Assembly (NCBI GenBank): GCA_025331445.1
Contig: JAIWNE010000027.1
Span: forward strand, 273,945-337,944
DNA: 64,000 nt
DNA from: Blakeslea trispora
Lineage: Eukaryota > Mucoromycota > Mucoromycetes > Mucorales > Choanephoraceae
Reading direction: 5' to 3'
Shown here: piece by piece, positions 1-11,675 of the stretch
Position numbering within the stretch: the first letter of the stretch is position 1
Layout: the number at the start of each line of letters is the position of its first letter
Notes under the pieces: generated by a model
What the model saw: only the letters and a program-made list of their open reading frames with translations
Database searches by the model: none
Told to the model about the DNA's origin: nothing
Position numbers and translations under genes: made by a program

Positions 1-1135
1 AAGTTTCTTAGACCAGTGTAACCAGGTCCAAATCGAGGCTCGAGTTGCTTGCCGTCCTCGGTTGTCATGCTAAAATCAAACTTCATGTTCTGTTCAAGTT
101 GTAGTTCAGTCATGTTCTTTTCTGTCTTGACCTGATGAGCCACATTGATACCCCAGTTGGCCAAATGGGTAGCTAAATTTTCATCGATACGTGCATCATC
201 ACAACTGTAACAATAGATATCAGCCGTACCCTCCGCTGTAATTGTACCCAACTTGACATTGACTCCGTGGCCTGTCTTTTGAAAATGCTCGATAGCGTGA
301 TTATTGCCACCGGATCCATCGTACTGTTGACGACCGCAGCCTAAATTACCACACACAAGACATAACCAAAGATTCTGGTTTAATTCACAGTCTGCGCAAT
401 GAGCCAGATCCTGACTCTCTAGTTTCTTGGGTGCCTCTTGCGTGAGGCAAAGGGTATGTTCACAAGGTGTAATGACTTCTTCCCAAGCCTTGACTTCGGA
501 TTGTTTGGCCGAAGACATGGCATTCATCACAGATTCCGCAGCAGCATTCAACTATAGAATAGTGTCAGTCTCTCTCTCTCTTTCTAAAGACATAAACATA
601 TATGTGTTTACCTTGGGTGACCATGATGCTTTAGGTTCAATGACTTGACATGCATAACAGCGGACTTGAGTATGATACTCATAAGTAGGCTCTTGATCCT
701 CTTCTGAGATGGCAAGCTTAGTCATCTTGAGAGGAGGAGTGCCTTCATCAGACTAAGGGATAAGTTAGAATAGGGTGCATGTTGGGATATTGTAAACATA
801 CTCTTTTCGTGTTATTTGACTGTTCTACTATACTGCGTCGAATGTTCAAGGCAAGTGGGTGACCTGTCAGCTGGTGGTGCGTCAAGGCATGGTGTCGGGT
901 AGAATCTAAGCATCCGCCATTAAAGCAAGTGAGACATACATCAATACCTTCAGGCGAATCCTAAAAAGAAAAGGGAAGAGAGGCGAAGGTGTTTTTAGTG
1001 ACATGATGCATCGATGACTCAAGTCTTTTTTTTTTTTACCTGAGAGTCAAAGCATTGTGTACATTCTTCTTTGTGTACTTGTGTATAGACTGAAGGGGGA
1101 TTGAGCGAACTAGACTCAATATGAGAACAAGTCAT
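1..1135 (-). CDS. UBP14: Ubiquitin C-terminal hydrolase UBP14/USP5 (isopeptidase T), N-terminal part, cut by window edge
   Basis: Deubiquitinase of the USP5/isopeptidase T type, which disassembles free polyubiquitin chains. Exons on the minus strand: 1135-1040, 960-802, 752-612 and 551 to beyond base 1; all junctions are GT...AG and in phase 0. The start at 1135 opens MTCSHIESSS. Exon 2 has paired Cys/His (CLTCFNGGCLD, then HHALTHHQLTGH) fitting the cryptic first ZnF-UBP. Exon 4 has the canonical second ZnF-UBP (CADCELNQNLWLCLVCGNLG, NHAIEHFQKTGHGV, YCYSCDD), which in this family binds the free ubiquitin C-terminus. The protein then reaches FGPGYTGLRN, the entrance to the catalytic Cys box, which together with the His box lies outside the window. 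The family call is secure; catalytic competence cannot be judged here. Confidence 0.93.
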
Positions 1136-1464
1136 GGTGAACACTGCAAAGTAAGAAAAGATAGATACAGAATAAAATGACGAAAGTCGCTTTTTAATGC
1201 GACTTTGAAAATGGCGGTCTTTTGTCCCTTCTTTGACGTAAAGAAATTTGCTCCCGCCCTTCTACATGTTTTAGAGCACTTTAAGTGAGCTTTGTAAAAT
1301 TTGCTCGAGTAAAGACAAGCTTGGTTATTTTTTTCAATTGGAAGAAGAACTCTTAAAGGAGACGATTCTATTGAATGAGCAGAAATACAAATGAAGTTTT
1401 ATTGTTTTGTATTGAAGGATTAGGATAGATGCTAAATAATGAGAACAAATAGGATGATCTGATT
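1136..1464. other. Intergenic, 329 bp
   Basis: Lies between the start of the deubiquitinase and the stop of the secreted-protein gene, so it should hold the promoter of the former and the 3' UTR of the latter. No conserved coding frame, RNA gene or repeat is visible. Confidence 0.6.
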
Positions 1465-1938
1465 CTAGTGTTCATCTGGTTCATTTTCGTCCATTTCATC
1501 TTCATCAAATTCATTTTCACCTTCATAATCATCGTATTCGTCATCATAACGATTGCTTCTGTTGCGGGAGTATCTGCTGGAAGGACGTCTGTATCTGTTT
1601 CTGTTACGGTTGTACTGGCTTCTGCCTCTGTTTGACTTTCTCTTGTAACCTTTGCTTTTACGATTGCGACGATAGGCACGATTTTCAAGTACAGCCCTTT
1701 TCTCGATTTTGGGTTCGGGGCTGCTTGGCCAGACATCTTGTCCTTCCATTGATACTCGCTTCTTCAAAGCAGCCAACATAAGGCCTTGATGTTGTCTCTT
1801 GTACAAGTTAGTTCGTACAACATCCACATTGTCAGTTTTGCTAGTAGGAGACTTAGCCATAGGTGATTGAGCAACCACATCCGAGCTTCCTAGTAATAAG
1901 CCAGCAACGAGACTAAGACAGAGAATAGCAAGACGCAT
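1465..1938 (-). CDS. Small secreted protein, Arg/Tyr/Asn-rich with acidic tail; function unknown
   Basis: Intronless frame of 157 residues. The start chosen is the first Met directly followed by a signal peptide: MRLAILCLSLVAGLLLG (hydrophobic core about residues 3-17, likely cleavage near VVAQ). An upstream in-frame Met would bury this signal and is less likely. After a polar stretch come dibasic sites (NLYKR at about 46-50, IEKR near 82-85) that fit Kex2-type processing. Next is a strongly basic segment rich in R, N, Y and S (about residues 90-132), and an acidic C-terminus of about 25 residues (DDEYDDYEGENEF...). The opposite charges of the last two segments are striking. No enzyme motif is recognised. 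It could be a processed secreted peptide, a wall-associated protein or an effector-like protein; the sequence does not decide. Confidence 0.7.
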   Translation of the reverse strand: MRLAILCLSLVAGLLLGSSDVVAQSPMAKSPTSKTDNVDVVRTNLYKRQHQGLMLAALKKRVSMEGQDVWPSSPEPKIEKRAVLENRAYRRNRKSKGYKRKSNRGRSQYNRNRNRYRRPSSRYSRNRSNRYDDEYDDYEGENEFDEDEMDENEPDEH

Positions 1939-4900
1939 GATAGTTAAATTGAATGGATAATGTAAATTAAGATATGGATTTGTTTGAAATAAAAAAACAA
2001 GACAAGAAAAGACAGGCTCTTTAAATACATTTTGCACATCTTCCCTTGTTTCGAAAGAAGAGAAGGATCCCTTTTTTTTTAGCGCATAGAGCTAACTGTG
2101 TTTAAGCGTTTTCAAAATAAGATATAGATAGGGTGGACAAGTAAGGGCTTCATCATTGTGACTTGGAGAGCAAAACAAATAAAAAGTACATTCCTACTGT
2201 TGTCTTTATCAAGCAAAAAGGGAGAAAATAGTGAAATTGGTTTACTTTTTTAGACTGTTGCAGAGATTAAACAAAAAGACTTTATTGCCTTTTAGGTGAT
2301 GCATTCATAAACAAACGCAACCCCATCATGATGTCTCTCATGAGCTAGTATAAGCTTTCTTCTTATTGCTGCAGATACTTTACAAAAGTAGAAAAGAAAG
2401 GATGCTATATAGGTAACAAAAGAATAGGATATGTTATGTTTGTTTCAGAATGATCTGTTCGCGCCAACCCCCCTATTGAGCCATAACTGTACGAATGTGC
2501 TATACCATAAAAGAGAGATGCAAAGAAAAGTAGGGGATGTGGAGACCAACGAGATTGTTCTATCCATTGCTCTTAAATGGTTAACACATTTCAGTCAAAA
2601 AGAAATAGAGATAAATGCAAGACGTCAAGAATGAAGGACATGACCGCATTGGCTGATAGAATTCTTTACCCCCTTTGATTTTATTTTGCTTTACATTTCT
2701 CTTACATGTATGTACAAGAGGAAATGTTTCCTTTTTCTTTTGTTACCGAGAAATGAGTTATTGAACTGTATTGAACAGAAACTTTGACATAGGATGTTGT
2801 CTCTTTGTTATATTTACGACATCAAGATATGCAGAATGACTTTTTTGTCTATTACATAGTTCTTTGTGCCATTTAGAAATAAAATGACGATTGTCTTGTA
2901 TTTCTCCCTTTCGAATTGGAGGAGATGGAGAAATAACTATGATCTAACTCAAAAGTATACAGACTTGGTTTATGTCGATTAGATTTAATAGAGTTGCACC
3001 TTATTTAGAGATTTGTAGGAAAGGGAGAGTTTTCTTTTTTTGTGTGTGTCATGTCGGGAAGAAGAGCCTATTTTGTCTCAAGATTGACCATACATGATCA
3101 GTGTGCTTTGACTCTAATTTCAATTTATAACGCTAAATTGTTTAACGATACTTGAGATACTCGCTTAGTCTATCAAAACTAGTTTTTCTTTCTAATGTTT
3201 ACAGCATAGTTTTAGTAAACTAGACAATTGATCATTGCCACATTGATTCAGCTGTTAAACCAAAAAAATATGAAATCTCCAAATATATTCTTAAAAGAGG
3301 AATGGTAGAGCCAATTTGATATCTCCAACTTTTCTTTTGTCTCAAGTCAACTGTGCATACCACTAAGCTACCGAGATATATTTCTTGGAATTGTAAGACA
3401 TTCACTCTTTTAACTATGCATAAAGGCCAGTAAAAAAACAAGACTATAAACCTATAGAAACACATCTTTCTTTTATGAGTTCAATCTCTTTTTTTCTTCT
3501 CAAGATTAAAAAGAGATAAGCTCTAACTCTAGATTTGATTGAGTCTATATAGCATTTTCTGTCAAGCAATGTTAAAAAAGAGGAGAGAATGTGTGGCTGG
3601 ATTGTTGCCCTTTTTTTCGATGAGACAAAGGGATCAACTCTAAATGAAAACCTGCTACTGTGATATAAAAGTACTTGATTTTAAACACGTATGTTATCAC
3701 TAGTTTTTATCTCTGTGCGTATGAAATAAGCATCTCATATAGTAGATGCAGTGGTTTTGTTTCCATTACGCTTCAATCAAAGTGATATCTATCATGCTAC
3801 TGATCCGAAAAGTAGAGTGTTTCAAAATTACTGATCATTAGATGTAGAAGAAAAGCCTTTTTCTTTTTTTGACTCTTATAAGTTAAATAACCAGACAAAA
3901 GAAAATGAAGACCACAATAAAACTAATATATGGTCCTATAGTCTACTTTCACTGCTTTGTGGCTTCATACTGAACATGGCTAATCCGGGCAATAAATTTA
4001 TTTGATTTGTTAACAGCAATTTAGGGTTGTCATGACAGATTGTTGACGCTAATCTTGTGACATTGAGTAGCAGACTAAAAAAGGAGTTATTTGAGTCAAA
4101 AAAAAAAGAGCTATGCTTATTGTCATCTGCATGTTTATGCACTCATGCTGATATTCCTTTCTCCATTCTATTACAATTGATTTAAATAGCTTATGCATAG
4201 AGTCTGTATTATCAGCATTCGGTAGCACAAGAAATGACTAAACAATCCTTCTATGCATTATTTCCAGAAAGAACAGTCAAATGAGCCTGAATAATCAATA
4301 GGACAAGGTGGAAGCTCAGAAAACTCTGAATAAGGACTTTATCACAATCATCACGAGTTTCTCTTTGAAGAGATATAAAACACTTTAATTGCTTCTCTGT
4401 GGTCTTTTGACAGATCCCAATTCAGATAATAACTTTGTCAAAATATCTGAAGCATGTATCAAAGCTCTATTCTAATATCATAACGGCTTGTTCCTTCAAC
4501 ATCATGGTGTTATTTAGTTGGTCTAGAAATACAAAATAATAGCTAATAGCTTACTATCAAAAGAACACTGGCAGTATCTACAACATGACTTGGATATTAG
4601 ACATAACAAACAAAGATAAAGGCAAACATCTTCGTTCTTTGATAAAATTTATACTTTAGCAAACTAGATATTGTAATGTTTGCTAGCACATCAAGGCGTA
4701 CTCAAAGTATTTATAGCAAGCTGCTTCCTTGCGTATCTCTTAAGTCTTGGTGAATACTACTGAAGCTTGATCTAATTCTGTGTTTGCAGATAGACTACTA
4801 TGAAATCAAAAACAGGTAAAGAAAAAAATCAATCTCGACCAAGTCCCTTCGCTTCGTCTTCCTCTATGTACCATATATCATGATACAAACTGTCATGCTG

Positions 4901-5416
4901 CTACACCAGTGTCAAAGTTGCTTTCTTTATTAAGAAACAGTCCCAGAAGCCAACGTCATCTTTTTTTTTAGGTCGGGACTTTTCGAACAAGTCAATCAAA
5001 TGTATCCTGCTCAGCAACATTTTATTCAGCAAGTAATGGATAACTGTGTGCGTCCTTTTTCTTGTAAGGATCATAAAACCGGATCAAATGATAAAAAAAC
5101 ATCATCATCTATAGAGCCCAAAACGAAATACAACCTGATTTAAAACTTTATTCCATTTTTTTTTTCAGTAACCGATAAGCGCACTTGGTTTTGCGTGCAC
5201 ACACTATTTCACTTTCTTAAAAAAGAAAAAAGATTTCTCAGTGACGGGCTAGGAAAGAGCCAGAGGAAGGAGGGCATGGCTGTAGAAGAAAAAAAAATAG
5301 AGCCAATTTTTTTTTCTATTTGCTATTTTTCTTGTAGTATTCTTTAAACACCCTACTCGTAAGTTAACGAGAAATAAGACAGTGCCCTTATTGACCTTTG
5401 AATACAGTTCGACATT
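1939..5416. other. Gene-poor AT-rich stretch, about 3.5 kb
   Basis: Only short frames without family resemblance, interrupted by many stops on both strands; frequent A/T tracts. I see no tRNA-like fold, no inverted terminal repeats and no spliceable gene. The last few hundred bases should contain the promoter of the complex I subunit gene. Confidence 0.55.
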
Positions 5417-6068
5417 ATGCCCGTTAAAGAATTCAACGCTCCTTATCCTGTCATCGACACCGATCCTCACTTCTTCCGTGTTGTTCGTTACTTCAGACCT
5501 ACAGACTATGCTGCTTGGGCTGCAGGTGCTGCTGCTGCTCCCGCTTTGTTGATGGGCATGGGTATGACATCTTGCTTGTCGTTTCGAACACATAAACTGA
5601 CATTTTATTCTAGAAAAAATGGATCCTGTTGGACCTGCTCGTAACTTGCGTCTTCCTCTTCGTCTTGCCACTGTTGTTGGTGCTGTTGGTGGTTTCTTGT
5701 ATGCTTACCAAAACAGCAGTCGTAAGTAGCTGATTCAACCCAAAAAAAAACCATAATAACATGAATAATAGTTCGTTTCTGGGGCTGGAGTGAAAATGCT
5801 TCTGAAGTTGCCAAGGATCAAGCTGAATTGAGCCAATTGGCCAAGGAAGGAAAGGCCTTGTACGGCGAAAGCTACATGCCTGAATACGTTCAAGATGTCT
5901 CCGCCAGAAACTCAAGATTTGCACAATTGAAGTTTGGTAAAGAAAATTGTTCTAGAAATTGATCCTACTTATACTAAACCTTTTCATGTAGCTGCCTACC
6001 CATACTTCAACTTCGCCAGCCACAACAAGCACGGTGTTGATACCTCAAAATACTCTGAATCTTCTTAA
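5417..6068 (+). CDS. NUXM: Mitochondrial complex I accessory subunit, fungal 21 kDa (NUXM / Neurospora 20.9 kDa type)
   Basis: Accessory subunit of NADH:ubiquinone oxidoreductase in the mitochondrial inner membrane; structural rather than catalytic. Exons 5417-5561, 5614-5721, 5772-5936 and 5992-6068 give 164 residues with consistent phases. The N-terminus carries the family signature IDTDPHFFRVVRYFRPTDYA. It is followed by two hydrophobic Gly/Ala-rich segments (AAWAAGAAAAPALLMGMG and LATVVGAVGGFLYAY) that fit membrane helices, and a soluble C-terminal tail with YGESYMPEYVQD. Length is in the family range. No oddities. Confidence 0.88.
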
Positions 6069-6923
6069 GCATATCAACATATTATATTCGACAATCATGC
6101 CAAGTAGAGACGAAGAGTTACAGAAAACAGAGCAAAAAAAAAATTAATATTCAAACATAAAGAATTTTTACTTGTCTCTACCAGTAAATGATCTTTAAGC
6201 CTCCAAGTTGATATCTGTTTGTATGGTGGAAATAGAGTGGCAATGTAAATTGCTTTTTCGGAGAAAACGAGTGCCTTTCTTTTCTATACGTCAACTGCAA
6301 TGGTTACCATGTTACTAGAGTGTTTGGCGGATTGTGCACACCAGGACATTCTTTTAGTTATCATAAGGAGCATTTTAGACGTTTGATTACATGCTTGTAA
6401 TGTGAGGTGTTTTTTCATTGTTAAAGCAGTTAGATAGCTTCTTTTCTGTATGCTTCAGAAAAAAAAAGTTGGTAACATCATGCAGATTCTTATTCAGCTT
6501 AGTCAAGTCTTTTCTCAAACATACCAGCTTCAAGAGAGAGAGAAATAGATGAACGGAATTTCCTTATCCATAATTCAAGCTCTGTATTCTTGCATTTCTG
6601 TGCTTTGTGTTTTAGCATAAATAAGGATAATTATACTAGTTGGTGATATCTTCTTACTGTCATTAGATCTTATAGTTGCCATCCTATTTACTATCCTTTC
6701 TGCTGCGCTATCTAGTCACTAGAAATGAATGTCAAAAGATAGTACGAGTTGAATGCTCCTATAAAGACAAAGATTTTGGAGATATACTCATAAGCGAATC
6801 AAAGTACACATATTAAGCATGAATGAATAGCATTTATTACACAAGAAAACTTTAGAAATCTTGGACTGAGTTTTACTTATTTCTCACCATTTTCCCCTGC
6901 TTTTCTCTTTTTCTTTTAAAATT
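6069..6923. other. Intergenic, about 0.85 kb
   Basis: 3' UTR of the complex I gene and promoter of the methyltransferase gene. AT-rich, no coding frame or RNA gene recognised. Confidence 0.55.
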
Positions 6924-7810
6924 ATGACTGAATTAAAGCAGAATATCGGTAAGTTTTGACATATAGGGTAAAAAATGATATGTATATTCATTATATGACA
7001 ATAAGATTGGGAAAAGAAATGGCAAGAAGGCCAAACTGGTTGGGATCATGGAGAAGTCAGTCCAGCACTTCAGGCATTGTTCGAAAATGATCAAACAAAA
7101 TCACTTATCCCAGAGAGTGGACGCGGTTTAGTTCCAGGTTGTGGCTCAGGTAAATGCATAGTTAACAAAGTGAAGCAGAACCAAGCTTACCATGTTGATA
7201 TAAGGCTATGATGTTGTATTCTTGGCAAGTAAACATAGACATATGACAGGTATGGATTTTAGTCAGACCTGCGTTGATATGTTACAACAAGTATGTACTA
7301 TCTCTTTTTTGAATTTCAACAATTAATGATTTCTTTGAGAAAGAAATACCCCAATGCATCAGCACAAAACTATGACTTTGTATGTGCCAATTTCTATAAT
7401 TTTCAAATTCCTGAAGGAGGCTATAACCTTGCTTATGACTACACGTAAAATCATGAATTCAGCAAATACCTTACTATGCACTCATTTCTTTTTTTTTTGA
7501 TAGATTTCTATGTGCAATGGATCTTCATATGCGACCTGCTTGGGGAAAGCGATATGCTGAAATCATGAGGAAAGATGGCATTTTAATTACACTTATGTTT
7601 CCTATTGATGATCATGAAGGTGGACCTCCATTTGCAGTAGATGAATCATTGTAAGAGCGACATGTTGTTATATAGGTAAAAAAGCTCATCTTTGGTGATA
7701 GATATCATGAGTTGTTAGACGATCATTTCGATCTTCTCTATATTCAAGATGCTAAGGGCCATTCTTCCCGTATTGGGAGAGAGAAGATTGCTATTTGGAA
7801 AAGAAAATAA
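6924..7810 (+). CDS. SAM-dependent thiol methyltransferase (TPMT superfamily, HOL-like)
   Basis: Class I SAM-dependent methyltransferase of the thiopurine/thiol methyltransferase superfamily; relatives methylate thiols, thiocyanate or halides in the cytosol. Six exons: 6924-6948, 7006-7149, 7205-7290, 7344-7444, 7504-7650 and 7702-7810, giving 203 residues. Motifs in order: the N-terminal WQEGQTGWDHGEVSPAL segment typical of the family; SAM-binding motif I GRGLVPGCGSGYDV with the following ASK; the acidic motif II region TGMDFS; motif III-like YNLAYDYTFLCAMD; and RPAWGKRYAEIMRKDGILIT. The C-terminus ends SRIGREKIAIWKRK, as in family members. Substrate cannot be told from sequence. Confidence 0.85.
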
Positions 7811-7942
7811 AATCTTTATTATTGGCTTTCTTCTATACGAGGCACTTTGGTTATCTCTTCTTTGTCTATAGAATCTAATTTGCGTTTATGACTAAATAGA
7901 AGAAAGAATGAGCATGGTCATCCCCTATTGAACAATAAAATT

Positions 7943-9558
7943 TTACCTCTCAAATGCAACCTCAGGAGAAAGAGGGAATGAAATACAATACATGTCTTTC
8001 TTGGGGGCCACATTACGCACCCAATGTAAGTTACTCTTTGTAAGATCGGGAGGTACGCCCATGACTTGTCCAATACGCTTGTAGAGGTGCATCAGTCAAA
8101 AGTCCACTCTTTTTTTTTCTCTCTATAGACTTACATTTGATATATCTTGTTTGGGATCTGAGCTCTTTGTGAAACAATGACAATGAATCATAGGTAACTG
8201 TGATTGATTTTCTTTAAACAAATGCTTTTGGTCAGCATAAAGACCTCTAAAAGTATCTAAAAACTCTATAGCAGTAGCAGGCAAATTCATGACAACATGA
8301 TTAAATGTCTTCCATTCTTTTGATTTTGCTTGTAAATCTTTCACAGCCTGTTGAATAAAGGCACGTCCATCCATATTGTAAGGCACAATGTTTTCTTTGA
8401 TTTTGTTGATCTTAATGTTCTCTTTCATCCAGTGAGAAGAGGTAGGGTTAAGATCGTTAGCATAGACAATGGCACCTCGCTTGGCTGCAGGTAAGACAAA
8501 TGGTCCAACACCAGCAAACACATCGCAAACATAATCATTAGGTTTAAACTGCTGAATAAGACGGTCATGTTCAGTATGTAGTCTGGAATTCCAATAGACT
8601 TTTGAAAAGTCGAATTTGAATCGACAACCACTTTCTCTCTATAAATATACTGTTATCTTCTTTTTGTCATCCATTTCTTAATAGACTACATACCACTTCT
8701 GCTATCATATTGTCTTCACCAGCCAATAACTCCATTTTGAAGAATCTAAAGGTGGCGTCAATGTTGCTTGTCTTGTTGACAACTGTAGTAATGTTCTTGT
8801 TTTTCTGTAGAGTAGAATTAGTATACACACACACATAAAAGAGTTTTCTTTACTTTACATCCAAAATGACCTGTCCAATCAAATGCTTCCAAGGATAATA
8901 ATGTTCACGAAGGTTCATATGGGCTAGCATTCATCAGTACAAAGCTTACCACAAAAATAACACAACTCACCAATATGTCCAACTTGTGTAAAAGAAGCAG
9001 GCACATCAGTGAAATCTTCTGGCATAACAGCATGCAAAATTTGTTCTTTCAAAGGTATTGTTAAAAAGAGATATTACATTCAATTGTTTGTCATTCCTCA
9101 CCTGCAGTCCAGTAATCGTAATCAAGCTCAACCTTATGCTGAATGACGCTCAAGTTCTCTTTCTTGATAAGATCCAGTTTTTCTTGACCTAAATCCTCTA
9201 AAGCAGAAGAACCCTTCAGTTATTTTAAATTTTCTTTTTTTTTTTGTGCTCTTAAATATGTTACCGATCTTGTCCAGATCGCTTCTCAGCAAGATAATCT
9301 TGCTATCTTTGGCATCTGGCGAAGCCAATACGTTTCTGTATCTTGGTAGATTAAATAGATCTCTAGTAAGAACAGACATTGTTATAAGCCAAGTCTATTA
9401 GATAAAACATGATAATGACACTACGTTGAAAAGGACTTCATCACAACACCAACATTTTTTGAAGGAACTTTGACAGCCAAAACAGGCACAAGCTTTTTGA
9501 AGGCAGATCGCTCGAGTTCTACCATACCCCTATGAAGAGGAGGGGTAATGACTTTCAT
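7943..9558 (-). CDS. TRM5: tRNA (guanine37-N1)-methyltransferase TRM5
   Basis: Makes m1G37 next to the anticodon, preventing +1 frameshifting; in fungi it acts in nucleus/cytosol and mitochondria. Exons on the minus strand: 9558-9425, 9362-9265, 9197-9102, 9045-8971, 8923-8859, 8804-8694, 8638-8135 and 8077-7943; total 405 residues, all phases consistent. Start at 9558 gives MKVITPPLHRGMVELERSAF, matching Trm5 N-termini; an upstream in-frame Met adds an unlikely Phe-rich leader. Key segments: HYYPWKHLIGQVILD, ESGCRFKFDFSKVYWNSR, SAM-binding VCDVFAGVGPFVLPAAKRGA, and VMNLPATAIEFLD with the conserved Asn-Leu-Pro. The C-terminus has VRNVAPKKDMYCISF. Nothing essential seems missing. Confidence 0.93.
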
Positions 9559-10664
9559 TGTATAAGATCTGTAGTTTTGGAAAAGAAAAATAAGCACTGA
9601 AACAAAAAAAAAAAAAAAAAAAGATTTATGCCTTTTTTCTCGACATTGTATTGTTCCACTACCCAATGAAATGCTTGACGCTTATTTACAGTCAAAAGAA
9701 CTACCATCTAGTTTTCTCTCGAGATATAAATCCTGCTTTATCTAAAGTTTTTTTGAGCCTTATTAGAGGAAAAAAATGTTCGCAAAAGATCAAGAGTTAG
9801 AAATGAAAGGTGAGCACGAGGAAAAGAACCCTGTTGAAAACTAAATGTTGAAACGGAAGAGTCGAAGGGAAGAAAAGATTATCACCTAAACGATAGTAAC
9901 ATCATTGTCATAGTTGGCGTGAAACAATATGACCAGAACACTACCCCCCAAACGTAGTGGAGGAATTAAGTATGCAACCTCGGTTCAAACCAAGATGGTA
10001 TAATTCAAAGCACATCAAGAGGAGCTTATCAGCGAGAGCAAAGGTAAACATGTCAAGATTATAGATTAAAGAAGGAGCAAGGAGAAGGAAAGAACAACAA
10101 AAGTAAGTTTGAACGAGTTTGATTCGTTGAAAGGGAGGTGAGAGATATAAGTATCGTTGCAACAATGTTGGAAAGGTGACCTTGGAGTCAACCAAAACTA
10201 TAGGGATCAACAGAACTGAAGACTAAAGATAATGGTAGAACCATAAGAAGAGACATGGAAACAGGAGTAGTCTCCTTTCTTGAATCGGAAAGAACCTACT
10301 TGAATACAAATAGATACCTGCAGAGGCTTTTTTGGGGAAACACTATATTGAAGCTTCATTTGAATAACAAACAAATTTCATCGTCTAGAAAAAGAAAAAA
10401 AAGGGGGGAGGGGAATTCTTTATCCGAGTTTCCAACTGCTTTCCATTGGCACGAGCATCCCCAAGTCCTTTCCCTTTGTCTTTCAATTTAATGGCGATCC
10501 TTTATTTAGGCAAAAAATTAAGGCACAGAATTTTCTGTTTTTCGGGTCTTGTCTTCTCGTTTTTCTTTTCTATCTCTTTTTTCTCCTGTTTTTTCTGCCC
10601 AAAAAGACAGAAACATTACAATTTCCTCAATGAAATTGTTAGCTGCCTCTTTTTTTCTTTTACA
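9559..10664. promoter_or_regulatory. Divergent upstream region of TRM5 and the GATA gene, about 1.1 kb
   Basis: Separates two divergently transcribed genes, so it should hold both promoters. A pure A-run sits at about 9602-9620 and a C/T-rich tract at about 10550-10660 just before the GATA start. Short frames in it show no family resemblance. Confidence 0.5.
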
Positions 10665-11465
10665 ATGCATCATCAATGTGCACTTCAGCAAAGGCAATGC
10701 CATTGTCAAAATAAGCACTCGGATCATGGAGTAGGACAAGACAATTACTATAAAAGCAAAAGCTGCTTAAACTGTGATACAACAACAACTTCGCTCTGGA
10801 GACGGGACGATGATGGTGACACCATATGCAATGCATGTTGGCTTTACTATAAACTACGCAATGTTCATCGACCTCTCTCCATGAAGCGCAATATTATTCA
10901 TAGAAGGAAGCGTGCCAAAATGACACAGAAGCTCTCACACTTGGACTTGAGTAGTAGGCCTCAAACACAGCGACGCGGATCGCAGGAATCTGATACTAGC
11001 CAAGACTCCATACAGCACGACGAAAAAGATAGCGTAGAGGTCAACAGTAGCCCTTATTCAGATACACAATGGCCCTCCATACAATTGGCCAAAGACTTAG
11101 TCACCGTAAGCAAGTCGACAACAGAGGAAGGATTACCTAATATTCTATCGTTTTTCGATCAAGATAAAGATTATTTTACTAAACAGAATACGTTTAAATC
11201 AAATTCAGGCAAATCAGAATTGTTGCCTACAACAACAAAAACAACTTACTTGCCAGTGCAATACTCGGATTATTCCCACCAAGCACTTGTTATGCGAAGA
11301 GAAGAACTTCATGCTGAAATAGATCATATCAATAGACTGCTGTCATTTAAAGATGCTTCTTTCTTTTCAAAATACTATCCAATAGACAGTCGTAGTGTAT
11401 CTCCAGTTTCTCCTGACCCTCCAGTCACTCGAAGACGCTCCTCAATTAGTTATTTACTTGATTAA
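10665..11465 (+). CDS. GATA-type zinc-finger transcription factor with an altered finger (CNACW)
   Basis: Intronless frame of 266 residues. The Met at 10665 was chosen because the in-frame region upstream is a low-complexity Phe/Ser-rich stretch. One class IV zinc finger with C-X2-C-X17-C-X2-C spacing: C34, C37, C55 and C58, including [18 protein letters not shown] and then YYKL...VHRPLSMK...HRRKR, the basic tail typical of fungal GATA factors. The residue after the last Cys is Trp (W59), where GATA fingers normally have Gly. The middle is Ser/Gln/Asp-rich and probably disordered. Near the C-terminus [19 protein letters not shown] should form a short coiled coil, a layout seen in some fungal GATA repressors. 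It acts in the nucleus; target pathway unknown. Confidence 0.85.
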   Translation: MHHQCALQQRQCHCQNKHSDHGVGQDNYYKSKSCLNCDTTTTSLWRRDDDGDTICNACWLYYKLRNVHRPLSMKRNIIHRRKRAKMTQKLSHLDLSSRPQTQRRGSQESDTSQDSIQHDEKDSVEVNSSPYSDTQWPSIQLAKDLVTVSKSTTEEGLPNILSFFDQDKDYFTKQNTFKSNSGKSELLPTTTKTTYLPVQYSDYSHQALVMRREELHAEIDHINRLLSFKDASFFSKYYPIDSRSVSPVSPDPPVTRRRSSISYLLD

Positions 11466-11675
11466 AAAAAACATAAATAACTGAAAATGATAAAGAAAGA
11501 AGTAGAGAAAAATACAAAATAATACAAAGCTTTTTGATTGTCATTTCTGCATGAAAAATACCAAACTCCGTTCATTCTTGAATTTGAACTAAGCCTCAAA
11601 ATGAGAAATAGTCACAGTCAATGCTCTTTGGAAACCTTGATTTTACAAGTCTCCTACTGTTCTTTAACGATCCAA

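Noticed and set aside
5249..5924. Minus-strand frames over the complex I gene
   Set aside because: Antisense to a recognisable four-exon conserved protein.
9941..10210. 89-codon minus-strand frame upstream of TRM5
   Set aside because: Composition and codon use look random, no family resemblance, and no conserved start context.
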